Source: Acidimicrobiaceae bacterium (GTDB lineage: Bacteria; Actinomycetota; Acidimicrobiia; Acidimicrobiales; RAAP-2). Taken from it: 47,476 nucleotides of DNA. Every line of letters starts with the position of its first letter. Position 1 is the first letter of the stretch. Location: the NCBI GenBank assembly GCA_947447225.1, contig CANFJV010000005.1, positions 1 to 47,476 of the forward strand, read 5' to 3'. Shown here one piece after another: positions 1-7,427 of this stretch. Below the pieces are notes generated by a model. That model had not been told where the DNA came from, searched no databases, and saw only the letters and a list, made by a program, of their open reading frames with translations. The translations under genes were made by a program, and so were the position numbers.

Positions 1-284
1 AATGAGAGTCGTTGTTGATATTGCTGTTCCCACAGCTCCTTGAACTCGACCGGGGTCAGGTAGCAAAGAGAACTGTGAAGACGCTCATGATTGTATTGCT
101 GTCGCCAGTTCTCAAGGAGCACTTGCGCCTCGAGCAGTGAGTCGAACAGATGGCTGTTCAAGTATTCGTCGCGAATACGTGAGTTGAATGATTCGATGTG
201 GCCGTTCTGCCAGGGTGAGCCTGGATCGATAAACGTGGTCGAGGGGGTCTCAATCGAATGAAGGCCGTGCTCACTGGGCGCGAC
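1..284 (-). mobile_element. IS3-family transposase (OrfB) C-terminal remnant, cut by window edge
   Basis: On the minus strand this reads as the end of a DDE integrase-type transposase of the IS3 family. The diagnostic run FIDPGSPWQNGHIESFN (about 190-240) is followed by the RDEYLN element, a region with the catalytic glutamate context, and YNHERLHSSL plus TPVEF near the C-terminus (about 20-70). The frame is open from 284 but is stopped by an in-frame TGA at 285-287, and transposase-like sequence fades upstream of about 255, so the first two thirds of OrfB and all of OrfA are missing. The C-terminus runs off the window at position 1. It is a dead fragment unless the window edge hides something unexpected. 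What replaces the missing part is an unrelated plus-strand reading frame, so a recombination junction lies near 255-285. Confidence 0.85.
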
Positions 285-545
285 TCACTCGACGACGTGG
301 CTATTGATCGTGCTATCGCGACGCTCCAAAAGATCCGGGGGCTCCGCCACACTCATGCTCACAGCGGGGCGGCTGGTGACCGCCCGCGCATCCTCCGCGA
401 ACTTGGCTTGGGGGCGTATGCCTCGGATTGGAGTCTCCTATGGGAGGGGGTACGTTCGAGGACCGTCGAGGCTCTGCTTGCGCTCCGTACTCAGGTGGCC
501 CATCTGACAGAAGGGAACGCGGATTCTTCGTCGGCTCCGCGTTGA
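258..545 (+). CDS. Hypothetical protein, probably a 5'-truncated fragment
   Basis: I do not recognise the family with certainty. The 95-residue frame is mostly helical by eye, with a DVAIDRAIATLQKIRGLRHT segment, a conserved-looking HSGAA turn and a helix ending in RTQVAHL; this resembles the C-terminal part of HEPN-like or other all-helical accessory proteins, but that is a weak impression. The frame stays open upstream into the transposase remnant, there is no convincing ribosome binding site before the ATG at 258, and family-like sequence starts only at about residue 9. I infer the 3' end of a larger gene whose start was removed at the same junction that truncated the transposase. It lies upstream of the AbiE pair in the same direction. 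Confidence 0.4.
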   Translation: MKAVLTGRDSLDDVAIDRAIATLQKIRGLRHTHAHSGAAGDRPRILRELGLGAYASDWSLLWEGVRSRTVEALLALRTQVAHLTEGNADSSSAPR

Positions 546-570
546 GGCTGCAGCGACCGTGCCACCGATA

Positions 571-607
571 TACTTCGTAATACACCCTATAGGGGTTTTA
601 TGAAGTA
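571..607. repeat. Imperfect 37-bp inverted repeat with a perfect palindromic core
   Basis: Outer arms TACTTC (571-576) and GAAGTA (602-607) are exact reverse complements; the core CCCTATAGGG (585-594) is a perfect palindrome; the segments between are partly complementary. It sits between the fragment ending at 545 and the AbiE promoter. It could be a factor-independent terminator (TTTTA follows the right half of the core), a second operator for AbiEi, or an element end. Confidence 0.6.
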
Positions 608-624
608 GCAGGGCTCATCTAATA

Positions 625-653
625 CTGCAAGATACCCACATAGCGGGTAGAAT
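625..653 (+). promoter_or_regulatory. Candidate leaderless promoter of abiEi-abiEii
   Basis: -35-like CTGCAA (625-630), 17-bp spacer, -10-like TAGAAT (648-653), then 6 nt to the ATG at 660. A transcript starting 6-7 nt after the -10 box would begin at the start codon, so abiEi would be translated without a leader; no Shine-Dalgarno sequence is visible. Confidence 0.5.
633..649. promoter_or_regulatory. Candidate AbiEi operator inside the promoter
   Basis: TACCC (633-637) and GGGTA (645-649) form an inverted repeat with a 7-nt spacer, lying between the proposed -35 and -10 boxes. AbiEi-type antitoxins are known to repress their own operon by binding inverted repeats in the promoter, so the position fits; binding itself is inferred. 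Confidence 0.4.
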
Positions 654-659
654 GTAGAC

Positions 660-1394
660 ATGATGGGCGTGCCACCACTCGACCTCATCGCTTCGATCGC
701 TGAAGACCAGTGGGGTCTCGTCACGCGTCGACAGGCCGAGCGGCTTGGCGTGACACGTAAAGCCTTCGAGGGCCTCAGCGCACCAGGACGGCCGCTTGTT
801 CGAATTGCGAGCGGGGTCTATCGAATGGCAGGTGCGCCCCTCGCAGAGCACCTCGCGCTCAAGGCGGCATGGCTACAGCTCGAGCCGAGCGTCTTCGCCT
901 ATGAACGAACCTTCGAGCAAGGAGTCGTCTCCCATCGCTCGGCAGCGGCCGTCTTTCGGATCGGACACCTTCCCGAACAATCCCATGAGTTCACGGTGTC
1001 ACGCCGACGCCAGACCCGTCGTACTGATGTCAAACTCCACCTCCGCCGCTATGAGGCAACGGACTGTTCAAGGAATCAGGGACTGCTTCTCACTCGTCCC
1101 GCAAGGATCGCCGGTGACCTGCTCGCCGATCGTGAAGATCCTGGTGCAGTAGGTCACCTCATCGCCGATGCACTTCGCCACGACCTCGATCAGCCCGGCG
1201 CCATGGCGCGAGCCCTCATTCCGCATGCGCTGAACTTCGGCCTACGACGTCGTGATGGTCTGGCGCTTCTTCGCTGGCTCCTCGAACTGGTTGGAGATCC
1301 GGCAATGGACACATGGCTGCGCACCGCGCACATTGCCCTCCAGGTCGACGACCGGGAGAACTACCTACGAAGTCGTCGAACGTCCAATGAATGA
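660..1394 (+). CDS. abiEi: AbiEi-type antitoxin / transcriptional repressor
   Basis: Antitoxin half of a type IV toxin-antitoxin (AbiE) module: it represses the operon and counteracts the AbiEii nucleotidyltransferase without a stable protein complex (family knowledge). The 244-residue protein opens with a winged-helix region (about 5-60) with the typical series QWGLVTRRQAERLGVTRKAF, followed by VRIASGVYRM, the hallmark of the AbiEi N-terminal domain, and then a C-terminal domain with the VVSHRSAAAVF region near residue 90. The ATG at 660 is chosen over the one at 663 because it lies 6 nt after a TAGAAT -10 box. Its stop overlaps the start of abiEii by 8 bp, the usual arrangement. It sits in a patch with transposase debris, so horizontal acquisition is likely. 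Confidence 0.85.
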   Translation: MMGVPPLDLIASIAEDQWGLVTRRQAERLGVTRKAFEGLSAPGRPLVRIASGVYRMAGAPLAEHLALKAAWLQLEPSVFAYERTFEQGVVSHRSAAAVFRIGHLPEQSHEFTVSRRRQTRRTDVKLHLRRYEATDCSRNQGLLLTRPARIAGDLLADREDPGAVGHLIADALRHDLDQPGAMARALIPHALNFGLRRRDGLALLRWLLELVGDPAMDTWLRTAHIALQVDDRENYLRSRRTSNE

Positions 1395-2292
1395 GAGGCA
1401 CAGTTCTCGATACGCGACAGCCGGAGCGTTCCGCAGCGCGCTGACCGCTCGCCTCAGAGAAGTCGCCAAGGACGGACGATGGACACTGCACGATCTCCAG
1501 CGTCAATTCGCGTACGACCGCCTCCTCGAGCGTCTATATCTCGTCGACCAAGGATGGATCGTGAAGGGGGCGACCGCACTTCTCGCCCGCGAGTTGGGAG
1601 TTCGAGGGACGACTGACATTGACCTTCTGCGTCTAGTCGAACCAGCGCAAGCCGAGATCGAGCTTCGTCGGGCTGCTGCACTATTGCTCTCCGACTGGTT
1701 CACCTTCGAGGTTGGGTCGGCAACACCGGTTGCTGATGGCGTGACGGGCCTGCGACTTCCAATCACCGCTCGGATAGGTGCCACCTCCTGGTCCGAGTTC
1801 CACGTTGACATTGTTGGTTTGGGAGTCACGATGACCGGAGTCATCGAAATCGTTCCGGCCCTCGCTCGCGTGATGATCCCTGATGTCACACAACCGCCCT
1901 ATCAGGTCTACCCACTCGTTGACCATGTCGCCGACAAGCTTGCGGCGATGTACGAACTCCACGGCCCATCACTGCGACCGTCAACTCGCTTCAAGGACCT
2001 CGTCGACCTCGTTGCCATCGTGACGCAAGCATCGATAACCGCAACGGATCAACGTCGCGCAGTCGAGTCCGAATTCGCGCGGCGCACACTCGAGGTTCCG
2101 GATCGACTCGTCGTCCCTGACCGTGAGCTTTGGGTCCGTGGCTACCAACGTGAGGTAGAGCGCTCGTTTCTTGATGTTGCCGTTGAGCTCGACGACGCCC
2201 TCGACATTGTGGGCCGTTTTGCGAATCCCGTCTTCTCGTCGACAGCTCGAGGCGTCTGGATGCCCGATCGACTCGCGTGGGTAGGAGAGTGA
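1387..2292 (+). CDS. abiEii: AbiEii-type nucleotidyltransferase toxin
   Basis: Toxin half of the AbiE module, a DNA-polymerase-beta-like nucleotidyltransferase that halts growth; homologues in this superfamily modify tRNA or use GTP (family knowledge). Within 301 residues the catalytic core is visible: IVKGATALLAREL near residues 58-70, the metal-binding pair in TTDIDL (Asp77, Asp79), a third acidic site in FHVDIVGLG near 140, and the conserved DHVADKLAAM and RFKDLVDL segments near 180-205. All motif residues expected of an active enzyme appear present. The ATG at 1387 overlaps the abiEi stop; the open frame extends upstream to 1252 but that part belongs to abiEi in another frame. The C-terminus MPDRLAWVGE looks natural, so the toxin is full length. 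Confidence 0.85.
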   Translation: MNERHSSRYATAGAFRSALTARLREVAKDGRWTLHDLQRQFAYDRLLERLYLVDQGWIVKGATALLARELGVRGTTDIDLLRLVEPAQAEIELRRAAALLLSDWFTFEVGSATPVADGVTGLRLPITARIGATSWSEFHVDIVGLGVTMTGVIEIVPALARVMIPDVTQPPYQVYPLVDHVADKLAAMYELHGPSLRPSTRFKDLVDLVAIVTQASITATDQRRAVESEFARRTLEVPDRLVVPDRELWVRGYQREVERSFLDVAVELDDALDIVGRFANPVFSSTARGVWMPDRLAWVGE

Positions 2293-2294
2293 AA

Positions 2295-2789
2295 ATGACG
2301 CCTTCGAAGATGATGAGCCCGAGGGCAGTCGCTACGCGGCCGTATGGAGCCTTGTCGTATTTCGGAGTGTCACCAACCGCAGTTCTTGGGTCGCGAGGCG
2401 TGAACCTGCTCTATCAATACTGGATCCACACCGAGCTGATTTCGTCAATGGGCGAGGCTGAACTCGTCTTCAACTCACCGTCTGCGCACCGGGTGCACCA
2501 TGGGGTGAACGGTCAGTATTTGGATAAGAACCACGGCGGAATCTTCGTCTCGTTTGACCGTCTGTTTCGCACCTATGAACCAGAAGTTGAACCAGTGACC
2601 TATGGACTGACGAAGAATCTCTCGTCGTTCAACTGGGCAACGGTTGCGCTGCATGAGTACAAGGCCATGGCGAGCGACGTTTTTCACGCGGCGTCTTGGA
2701 GCGAACGGATGAAGTACCTCACTGAGCGCCCTGGCTGGAAGCCAGACCGTGTGGTGGCTCAGGCGAGTAGGGCCTCTGGCTCGAAGTAG
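2295..2789 (+). pseudogene. Sterol desaturase / fatty acid hydroxylase family, 5'-truncated
   Basis: Only the C-terminal half of a membrane di-iron desaturase/hydroxylase remains. Homology starts at about 2350 with FGVSPTAV and continues through NLLYQYWIHTELI, the histidine box SAHRVHHG and YLDKNHGGIF, then a FDRLFRTYEPE segment, all in family order. Full-length members are about 300 residues and have earlier HxxxH boxes and several membrane helices; these are missing here, so the di-iron site cannot form. The first ~20 residues are not family-like and come from the inserted side. GGAGAG at 2284-2289 and an ATG at 2295 could still drive translation directly after abiEii. The 3' end overlaps the TetR gene tail to tail by 31 bp, the natural chromosomal side of the junction. 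Confidence 0.8.
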
Positions 2790-3439
2790 CGCTGAAGGCG
2801 CGTCGCAACGGCGTCATCGTTCTGCCACACAAAGCCAAGTGAGAGCGAACTAAAGCGCATCGCGATATTGAATGCCACCTCGGCAGTCACGTTGCCCTCT
2901 TTGCATGCCACGTTGACGGCAAAGCCATCAAACATTGCAGCCAACGCAATGACGGTGTTCTCAATGGTCCCGAAAAGAACGAACTCCTTGGCTGCGATGC
3001 CTTGCTCGATCACCGTGGTCAGTTTTTCGCGCCAGCGCGTATCGTTTTCACGGTGCACTGCAGCGATGGTTTCGTTGCGCGTGGCTTGGCTCCATAGGTC
3101 AAGCCACAGCGACCACTGCATCTGCAACATTGGTGTGCGTCCACCAATGAGGAAGATCGCCACCATGCCTTCAAGCAGTTCGGTCGCGGTTGTGGCGTCG
3201 GCTAAGGCGTCTTCGAGTTCGCCGTACCAACCATCTTCGGCGTAGCGAACTGCGCCAACGAGCAAATCAACCTTGGTTGGGAAGTAATACATGACGAGGC
3301 CGCTTGAAATCCCGGCTCGTTTGGCAATATCGGCAATGCGGGTCTCGGAGTAGCCGCGCTCGGAGATGATCTCGAGCGCCGTCATCAGTATTTGCTGGCG
3401 ACGAAAGTCGCTTTGCTCAATGTTCTCTGATCTAGCCAC
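2759..3439 (-). CDS. TetR/AcrR-family transcriptional regulator (BetI-like)
   Basis: One-component regulator of 226 residues. The N-terminal DNA-binding domain (about 12-60) has the typical ALEIISERGYSETRIADIAK helix-turn-helix followed by AGISSGLVMYYFPTKVDLL; the rest is the helical ligand and dimerisation domain, with no identifiable ligand. The start is GTG at 3439 with GGAG six bases upstream. A 16-bp near-perfect palindrome lies 15-30 bp upstream, suggesting autoregulation. Its 3' end overlaps the truncated desaturase gene, so the two were convergent neighbours before that gene was damaged; the natural target is unknown. Confidence 0.9.
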   Translation of the reverse strand: MARSENIEQSDFRRQQILMTALEIISERGYSETRIADIAKRAGISSGLVMYYFPTKVDLLVGAVRYAEDGWYGELEDALADATTATELLEGMVAIFLIGGRTPMLQMQWSLWLDLWSQATRNETIAAVHRENDTRWREKLTTVIEQGIAAKEFVLFGTIENTVIALAAMFDGFAVNVACKEGNVTAEVAFNIAMRFSSLSLGFVWQNDDAVATRLQRYFEPEALLA

Positions 3440-3453
3440 TTGTTACTCCAATT

Positions 3454-3469
3454 CGCAACCACGGTTGCG
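3454..3469. promoter_or_regulatory. Palindromic operator candidate for the TetR regulator
   Basis: CGCAACC (3454-3460) and GGTTGCG (3463-3469) are exact reverse complements around a 2-bp centre. Size, symmetry and position just upstream of the TetR start match operators of this family. The same DNA lies about 35 bp beyond the 3' end of tRNA-Ser, so it could alternatively form a short terminator hairpin for the tRNA, although no T-tract follows. Confidence 0.5.
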
Positions 3470-3503
3470 TTGGTTAACAACGTTAGCCTGATGTCGCCTT
3501 CTT

Positions 3504-3593
3504 TGGCGGAACGGGTGGGATTCGAACCCACGAGAGGCTTGCACCCCCAACAGTTTTCAAGACTGTCGCATTCGTCCACTCTGCCACCGTTCC
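3504..3593 (-). tRNA. tRNA-Ser(TGA)
   Basis: Minus-strand cloverleaf of 90 nt including an encoded CCA. The acceptor stem GGAACGG pairs with CCGTTCC, the discriminator is G, the anticodon loop CTTGAAA gives anticodon TGA between ACAGT and ACTGT, there is a long variable arm as expected for serine, and the T arm is GTGGGTTCGAATCCCAC. It reads UCA and UCG by wobble, UCN codons in general depending on modification. Confidence 0.97.
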
Positions 3594-3600
3594 GTTGTCC

Positions 3601-3627
3601 ATCCTACTTCGCAACCTTGATGGTCAA
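3601..3627 (-). promoter_or_regulatory. Weak promoter candidate for tRNA-Ser(TGA)
   Basis: On the minus strand TTGACC (3627-3622) and TAGGAT (3606-3601) precede the mature tRNA 5' end by 7 nt. The spacer is only 15 bp, which is shorter than usual, so the -35 assignment is uncertain; the -10 box alone is well placed. Confidence 0.35.
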
Positions 3628-3653
3628 AAACGAACGAACGTGGTGCGGTTGGC

Positions 3654-5480
3654 TTAGCCGTTCTTGTTGGACTTGCGCAGACGACCACGAATGTTCTGGT
3701 CAAGGACCACCTTGCGAAGGCGAACGGTCTTCGGGGTGACTTCGACACACTCGTCGTCGGCAATGAATTCCAGCGCTTGCTCAAGCGACAGCAGCGTGGC
3801 TGGCGTCAATCGCTCGAAGTTGTCGGCTGCCGACGAGCGCATGTTCGTGAGCTGCTTTTCCTTTGTTGGATTGACGTCCATTTCTTCGGACCTCGAGTTC
3901 TCACCAACGATCATTCCTTCGTAGGTCTCGGTCTGAGGTCCAACGAACAATGTGCCGCGCTCTTGGAGGCCAGTGAGGGCAAAGTTTGTAGTCACGCCAC
4001 GACGGTCGGCCACGAGTGATCCGTTGCGACGAAGCTTCAACTCACCGAGCCATGGAGCCCAGCCATCAAAGACGTGGTGCAAGATTCCGGTGCCGCGAGT
4101 TTCGGTCATGAATTCCGTGCGGAAGCCCACGAGTCCACGTGCTGGAACCTTGTAGTCGAGGCGAACCCAGCCAGTGCCGTGGTTCACCATTTCGAGCATG
4201 GTTCCCTTGCGAAGGGCGAGCAACTGGGTGACGACACCCATGTATTCCTCAGGCACGTCAACCGACACGCGCTCAATTGGCTCGTTCTTCACGCCATCGA
4301 TGTCACGGGTGACCACTTGTGGCTTCCCAACGGTCAACTCAAAACCTTCACGACGCATGGTTTCGACGAGAACGGCGAGTTGCAACTCACCACGGCCTTG
4401 GACTTCCCAGGTGTCGGGGCGATCTGTTGCCAGCACCCGAATGGCCACGTTGCCAATGAGTTCTTGGTCGAGGCGGTTGCGCAAGAAGCGAGCGGTCAAC
4501 TTCGAGCCGTCTTGGCCAGCCAAGGGGCTCGTGTTGATACCAACGGTCATGCCAAGCGATGGCTCGTCAACCGTGATGGGAGGAAGTGCAATTGGGTTCT
4601 CGAGATCGGCCAAGGTTTCACCAATGGTGATCTCAGGGAATCCGGCAACGGCAACGATTTCACCTGGTCCAACTTCATTGACATCGACGCGCTCAAGGGC
4701 GTTTGTGACGTAGAGCTCGGTGATCTTGGCTCGCTCGGTCGTGCCATCAAGCTTGCACCAGGTGACACTGTCACCTTTTTTCAGCGTGCCGTTGTGGACA
4801 CGGCAGATGGCAAGACGGCCGACATAGGCCGATGCATCAAGGTTGCACACCAGCGCCTGCAAGCCGTGTCCTGCTTCGTATTCAGGAGCGGGGATGTGCT
4901 CAAGAATTGCTTCGAACAGTGGCGTCAGCGTCGTGCCAACTTCACCCTCTTTGTTGGCTGCCCAGCCATCACGGGCACAGGCATAAAGGATGGGAAAGTC
5001 GATCTGGTTCTCGTCGGCGTCCAAGTCCAAGAAGAGTTCTTCAACTTCGGCCACGACTTCGCTAATGCGTGCGTCGGGACGGTCAACTTTGTTAATGACG
5101 AGCACGACCGGGAGTCGAGCTTCAAGCGCTTTTCGCAGAACGAAGCGAGTCTGGGGAAGGGGGCCTTCTGAGGCGTCGACGAGCAGCAGTACGCCGTCAA
5201 CCATGGTGAGTCCACGTTCCACTTCGCCACCGAAGTCGGCGTGACCTGGGGTGTCGATGATGTTGATCTTTGTGCCGTTGTAGGTGATGGAGGTGTTCTT
5301 GGCGAGAATGGTGATGCCCTTCTCGCGCTCTAAGTCACCGGAGTCCATGACGCGGTCGGCAATGTCCGCGTTGGCTCGAAAAGCTCCGGTTTCCCAGAGC
5401 ATTTTGTCCACGAGGGTGGTCTTACCGTGGTCGACGTGGGCGACGATGGCGACATTACGAATTTCTGAGCGGCGTTCCAT
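3654..5480 (-). CDS. typA: Translational GTPase TypA/BipA
   Basis: Ribosome-binding GTPase involved in ribosome assembly and stress or cold adaptation (family knowledge). The 608-residue protein has the full domain series: GTPase domain with G1 AHVDHGKTT (14-22), switch region REKGITI, G3 DTPGH (76-80) and G4 NKVD (130-133); an EF-Tu-like beta barrel; EF-G-like domains III and V; and the BipA-specific C-terminal domain with the [20 protein letters not shown] region and a basic end [11 protein letters not shown]. The open frame runs far upstream of residue 1 without homology, so the ATG at 5480 is used. No clear Shine-Dalgarno sequence stands directly before it. Downstream lies tRNA-Ser. Confidence 0.97.
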   Translation of the reverse strand: MERRSEIRNVAIVAHVDHGKTTLVDKMLWETGAFRANADIADRVMDSGDLEREKGITILAKNTSITYNGTKINIIDTPGHADFGGEVERGLTMVDGVLLLVDASEGPLPQTRFVLRKALEARLPVVLVINKVDRPDARISEVVAEVEELFLDLDADENQIDFPILYACARDGWAANKEGEVGTTLTPLFEAILEHIPAPEYEAGHGLQALVCNLDASAYVGRLAICRVHNGTLKKGDSVTWCKLDGTTERAKITELYVTNALERVDVNEVGPGEIVAVAGFPEITIGETLADLENPIALPPITVDEPSLGMTVGINTSPLAGQDGSKLTARFLRNRLDQELIGNVAIRVLATDRPDTWEVQGRGELQLAVLVETMRREGFELTVGKPQVVTRDIDGVKNEPIERVSVDVPEEYMGVVTQLLALRKGTMLEMVNHGTGWVRLDYKVPARGLVGFRTEFMTETRGTGILHHVFDGWAPWLGELKLRRNGSLVADRRGVTTNFALTGLQERGTLFVGPQTETYEGMIVGENSRSEEMDVNPTKEKQLTNMRSSAADNFERLTPATLLSLEQALEFIADDECVEVTPKTVRLRKVVLDQNIRGRLRKSNKNG

Positions 5481-5526
5481 GACCAAAGAGACGTTAGTTC
5501 TCCTGAAGCCTCCGCCTCGACCGTTT

Positions 5527-6366
5527 CTACGCCGCGTGGGCTTCGAGGTCAGAAAGACGGCAATTTGCCACCCTTTTCGCGATGCCAAGTGCGGTTCGCT
5601 GAAGGACATTTTCGGTGATCTCGAGGACGGCTGCTTGGGCCGACGTTGGGAAATACGCCACCATGCGTGCTGGCGCACGGCGGTCACTGCTCGACAAGGT
5701 GGCAGCAAGTGCCGACAATCCGAGCAGCAAGGTGGTGTCATCTGCAATGGCGCCATGCATGATGACAAGGCGACTTTCTCCGAGGTCACCTTCTGTTGGG
5801 CCATCGAGATCAGCAACGAGTTCAGCACGGCCACGAAGCAGCAACCCTTGTCCACGAAGCAGCGCGGACGCATCGGGGCTGCCGATGAGCGGGTGGCGCA
5901 CAAAGGCTTTCCAGTCAATGGCGCAGAAGGCTTCGGTGGCGTAGGTGGTGGCATGGGCAATTGCGGCACCTCGAATCGCGCTGGAGCACGACGCAAGGTA
6001 GCGAGCGAGCGAGGTTGACGTCTGCGGCTGTTCTTGGCCCATCCGGACGAGTCGGTCAACTTCGTGGGCAACGGCTTCACGTGGCGTTGGGGCAACACCA
6101 AAGACCAGTAGCCGAAGTGCGGCGAGACCGAGTGTGCGCTTGGCAAATTGCGGCGTCCATGCAAAGGGCGTTTGAACCGTGTTGAGGCCCGACCGAAGGG
6201 TCCAACTGTCGATACGCAGCAGTTCGCCTGAAGGCAGTGGTCCGTGGCCAAGACGAGCACTCAGCCCGCGAAGGTCCTCTCGGCTGAATTCGGCCACGTG
6301 GTCGGCTGGACGCAATAACGCCTCGGTCAGGTTGCGGGCATCAATGCGGCGAAGGGGATTGGTCAT
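5527..6366 (-). CDS. Hypothetical protein, decayed paralogue of the upstream gene
   Basis: No family recognised. The 279-residue protein overlaps the stop of the preceding gene (6363-7187) by 4 bp and appears to be its paralogue: its [18 protein letters not shown] segment matches ALFRLVVTCGPSEDPFRDA upstream, and [13 protein letters not shown] followed by RLVIMHGA and a helix rich in [10 protein letters not shown] align with IVLRGMADLVIG, CLVAVKST and FLGLVETLRSG there. In the partner these segments resemble a PD-(D/E)XK nuclease core; here the candidate acidic residue is a glutamate in a shifted context and the lysine is absent. A structural or regulatory role is more likely than catalysis. 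Both genes diverge from lhr, but a functional link is only inferred. Confidence 0.7.
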   Translation of the reverse strand: MTNPLRRIDARNLTEALLRPADHVAEFSREDLRGLSARLGHGPLPSGELLRIDSWTLRSGLNTVQTPFAWTPQFAKRTLGLAALRLLVFGVAPTPREAVAHEVDRLVRMGQEQPQTSTSLARYLASCSSAIRGAAIAHATTYATEAFCAIDWKAFVRHPLIGSPDASALLRGQGLLLRGRAELVADLDGPTEGDLGESRLVIMHGAIADDTTLLLGLSALAATLSSSDRRAPARMVAYFPTSAQAAVLEITENVLQRTALGIAKRVANCRLSDLEAHAA

Positions 6367-7187
6367 TTTGACGCTCCTTCACGCTCAATGGCGGCAATCG
6401 TCATCATCACCGCGTTCTTTAATAGTTCTTCGGTGACCGCTTCAGCGATCACTTCGCCGGTCAAGGTTGAATACGTTGCGAGACGAAACGGTGCAGTGCC
6501 ACTGCGAAGCGTCTCAACAAGTCCCAAAAATCGCAGCTCATCGCGATGGGCACTGTGCAGCGGGGTGGATTTGACCGCGACGAGACACACGCTTGGAAGA
6601 TGGTGACTTGGCACGCCAATCACGAGGTCGGCCATGCCGCGCAACACAATGCGACCGCCATCAAAGGTGGTGTTCATTGCCACTGCGGTTCGAGGCATCC
6701 ACGAGGGCAACAGATCTGGCCACCGAGCAGCGAGATTACGTCCGTGCAGGAGGAGTTCTCGGGCAAGGCCACGGCGGTCTCGCTCCTCCATTGAGGCAAG
6801 AAAGGCAGCGATTTCGCCCTGGTGGGGTTCGGCGAGCACCATCTCGCAGGCGTCACGAAATGGATCTTCACTTGGCCCACAGGTAACAACAAGACGGAAC
6901 AGTGCAGCGACAAGCGCACCACGGACGAATTCATAGGTGCATGCTGACGAACGGTGGTGCGTTCCTCCAGCAACCATCTTTTTCGTAATGACAAGCGGCG
7001 AGGGCGGCGTCTGTTGTTCAACGTGGCAGGCGTCACTGAGCCACGCACGCAAGCCGCCAGCGAGGCCTTTGTCAATGGGTTGACGGTTTGAGCGTGGGCC
7101 ACGAAGCACGTCAAGCAACTGGTCCCCTGCAAGTGGGGTGACGCCAGCTAGTTCTGTGGCGGCGATGTTGCGTTCTGCGAGGAGCAT
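6363..7187 (-). CDS. Hypothetical protein with a PD-(D/E)XK-like core
   Basis: Uncharacterised 274-residue protein. Residues from about 170 onward read as beta strand-Asp (IVLRGMADLVIG), beta strand-Lys (CLVAVKST) and a helix with HRDELRFLGLVETLRSG, ending with a strand PFRLATYSTL; this is the order of a RecB-like PD-(D/E)XK nuclease core. The position where an active enzyme has Glu (ExK) is Ala here (AVK), so activity is doubtful. ATG at 7187 is preferred; the frame continues upstream through unrelated sequence. A CATCCT hexamer lies 6 nt before this ATG, close to the TANNNT boxes used by neighbouring genes. The next gene overlaps by 4 bp and is probably a paralogue. Transcribed divergently from the small membrane protein-lhr pair, 54 bp away. 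Confidence 0.7.
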   Translation of the reverse strand: MLLAERNIAATELAGVTPLAGDQLLDVLRGPRSNRQPIDKGLAGGLRAWLSDACHVEQQTPPSPLVITKKMVAGGTHHRSSACTYEFVRGALVAALFRLVVTCGPSEDPFRDACEMVLAEPHQGEIAAFLASMEERDRRGLARELLLHGRNLAARWPDLLPSWMPRTAVAMNTTFDGGRIVLRGMADLVIGVPSHHLPSVCLVAVKSTPLHSAHRDELRFLGLVETLRSGTAPFRLATYSTLTGEVIAEAVTEELLKNAVMMTIAAIEREGASK

Positions 7188-7228
7188 GGACGAAGGATGG
7201 CGAACGGGTGTCGCACGACGACGAGCGA

Positions 7229-7234
7229 TAACCT
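7229..7234 (+). promoter_or_regulatory. -10 box (TAACCT) of a leaderless transcript
   Basis: TAACCT is followed by 7 nt and then the ATG at 7242. No ribosome binding site is present, and the spacing matches the other leaderless candidates in the window. No good -35 box is visible. Confidence 0.4.
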
Positions 7235-7241
7235 TGAATTT

Positions 7242-7427
7242 ATGAACCTCGCCGTGATCGCCGGAGTCAATATCGCGTTCGTGGTCGTCTTCTCGATTTT
7301 TGTGATTGCCACATTGGCGTTGCTGGTACTCACTATTCAATTCATTGTTGCGAGAGGTAAGGCTGACAAACGCAAGTTTGAGGAGCAGCGGTCCTCTGCG
7401 GCCGGCGACGAGTCGCCGCCGTCGTGA
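7242..7427 (+). CDS. Small single-span membrane protein, coupled to lhr
   Basis: A 61-residue protein with one strongly hydrophobic segment (residues 3-33, IAFVVVFSIFVIATLALLVL core) followed by a basic RGKADKRKFEEQR stretch and an acidic Ser/Pro tail, so probably one membrane helix with the charged tail in the cytoplasm. Function unknown. The ATG at 7242 is chosen because it lies 7 nt after a TAACCT box and directly begins the hydrophobic region; upstream codons encode unrelated basic sequence. Its stop codon overlaps the GTG start of lhr (GTGA), so the helicase should be translated by coupling from this gene. Confidence 0.65.
   Translation: MNLAVIAGVNIAFVVVFSIFVIATLALLVLTIQFIVARGKADKRKFEEQRSSAAGDESPPS

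Noticed and set aside
1252-1386. N-terminal extension of AbiEii from 1252
   Set aside because: It is abiEi in a shifted frame; the AbiEii-like sequence begins at 1387 and overlap with abiEi by 8 bp is the normal layout.
2297-2360. Second reading frame DAFEDDEPEGSRYAAVW as another gene remnant
   Set aside because: Protein-like composition, but only about 17 residues and no identifiable family.
4074-5171. Long plus-strand open frame of 365 codons opposite typA
   Set aside because: Antisense shadow of a strongly conserved gene; no recognisable domain.
5481-6260. Very long open frame extending typA upstream to 6260
   Set aside because: The extra part lies antisense-frame over another gene, has no family similarity and is basic, low-quality sequence; TypA homology starts at 5480.
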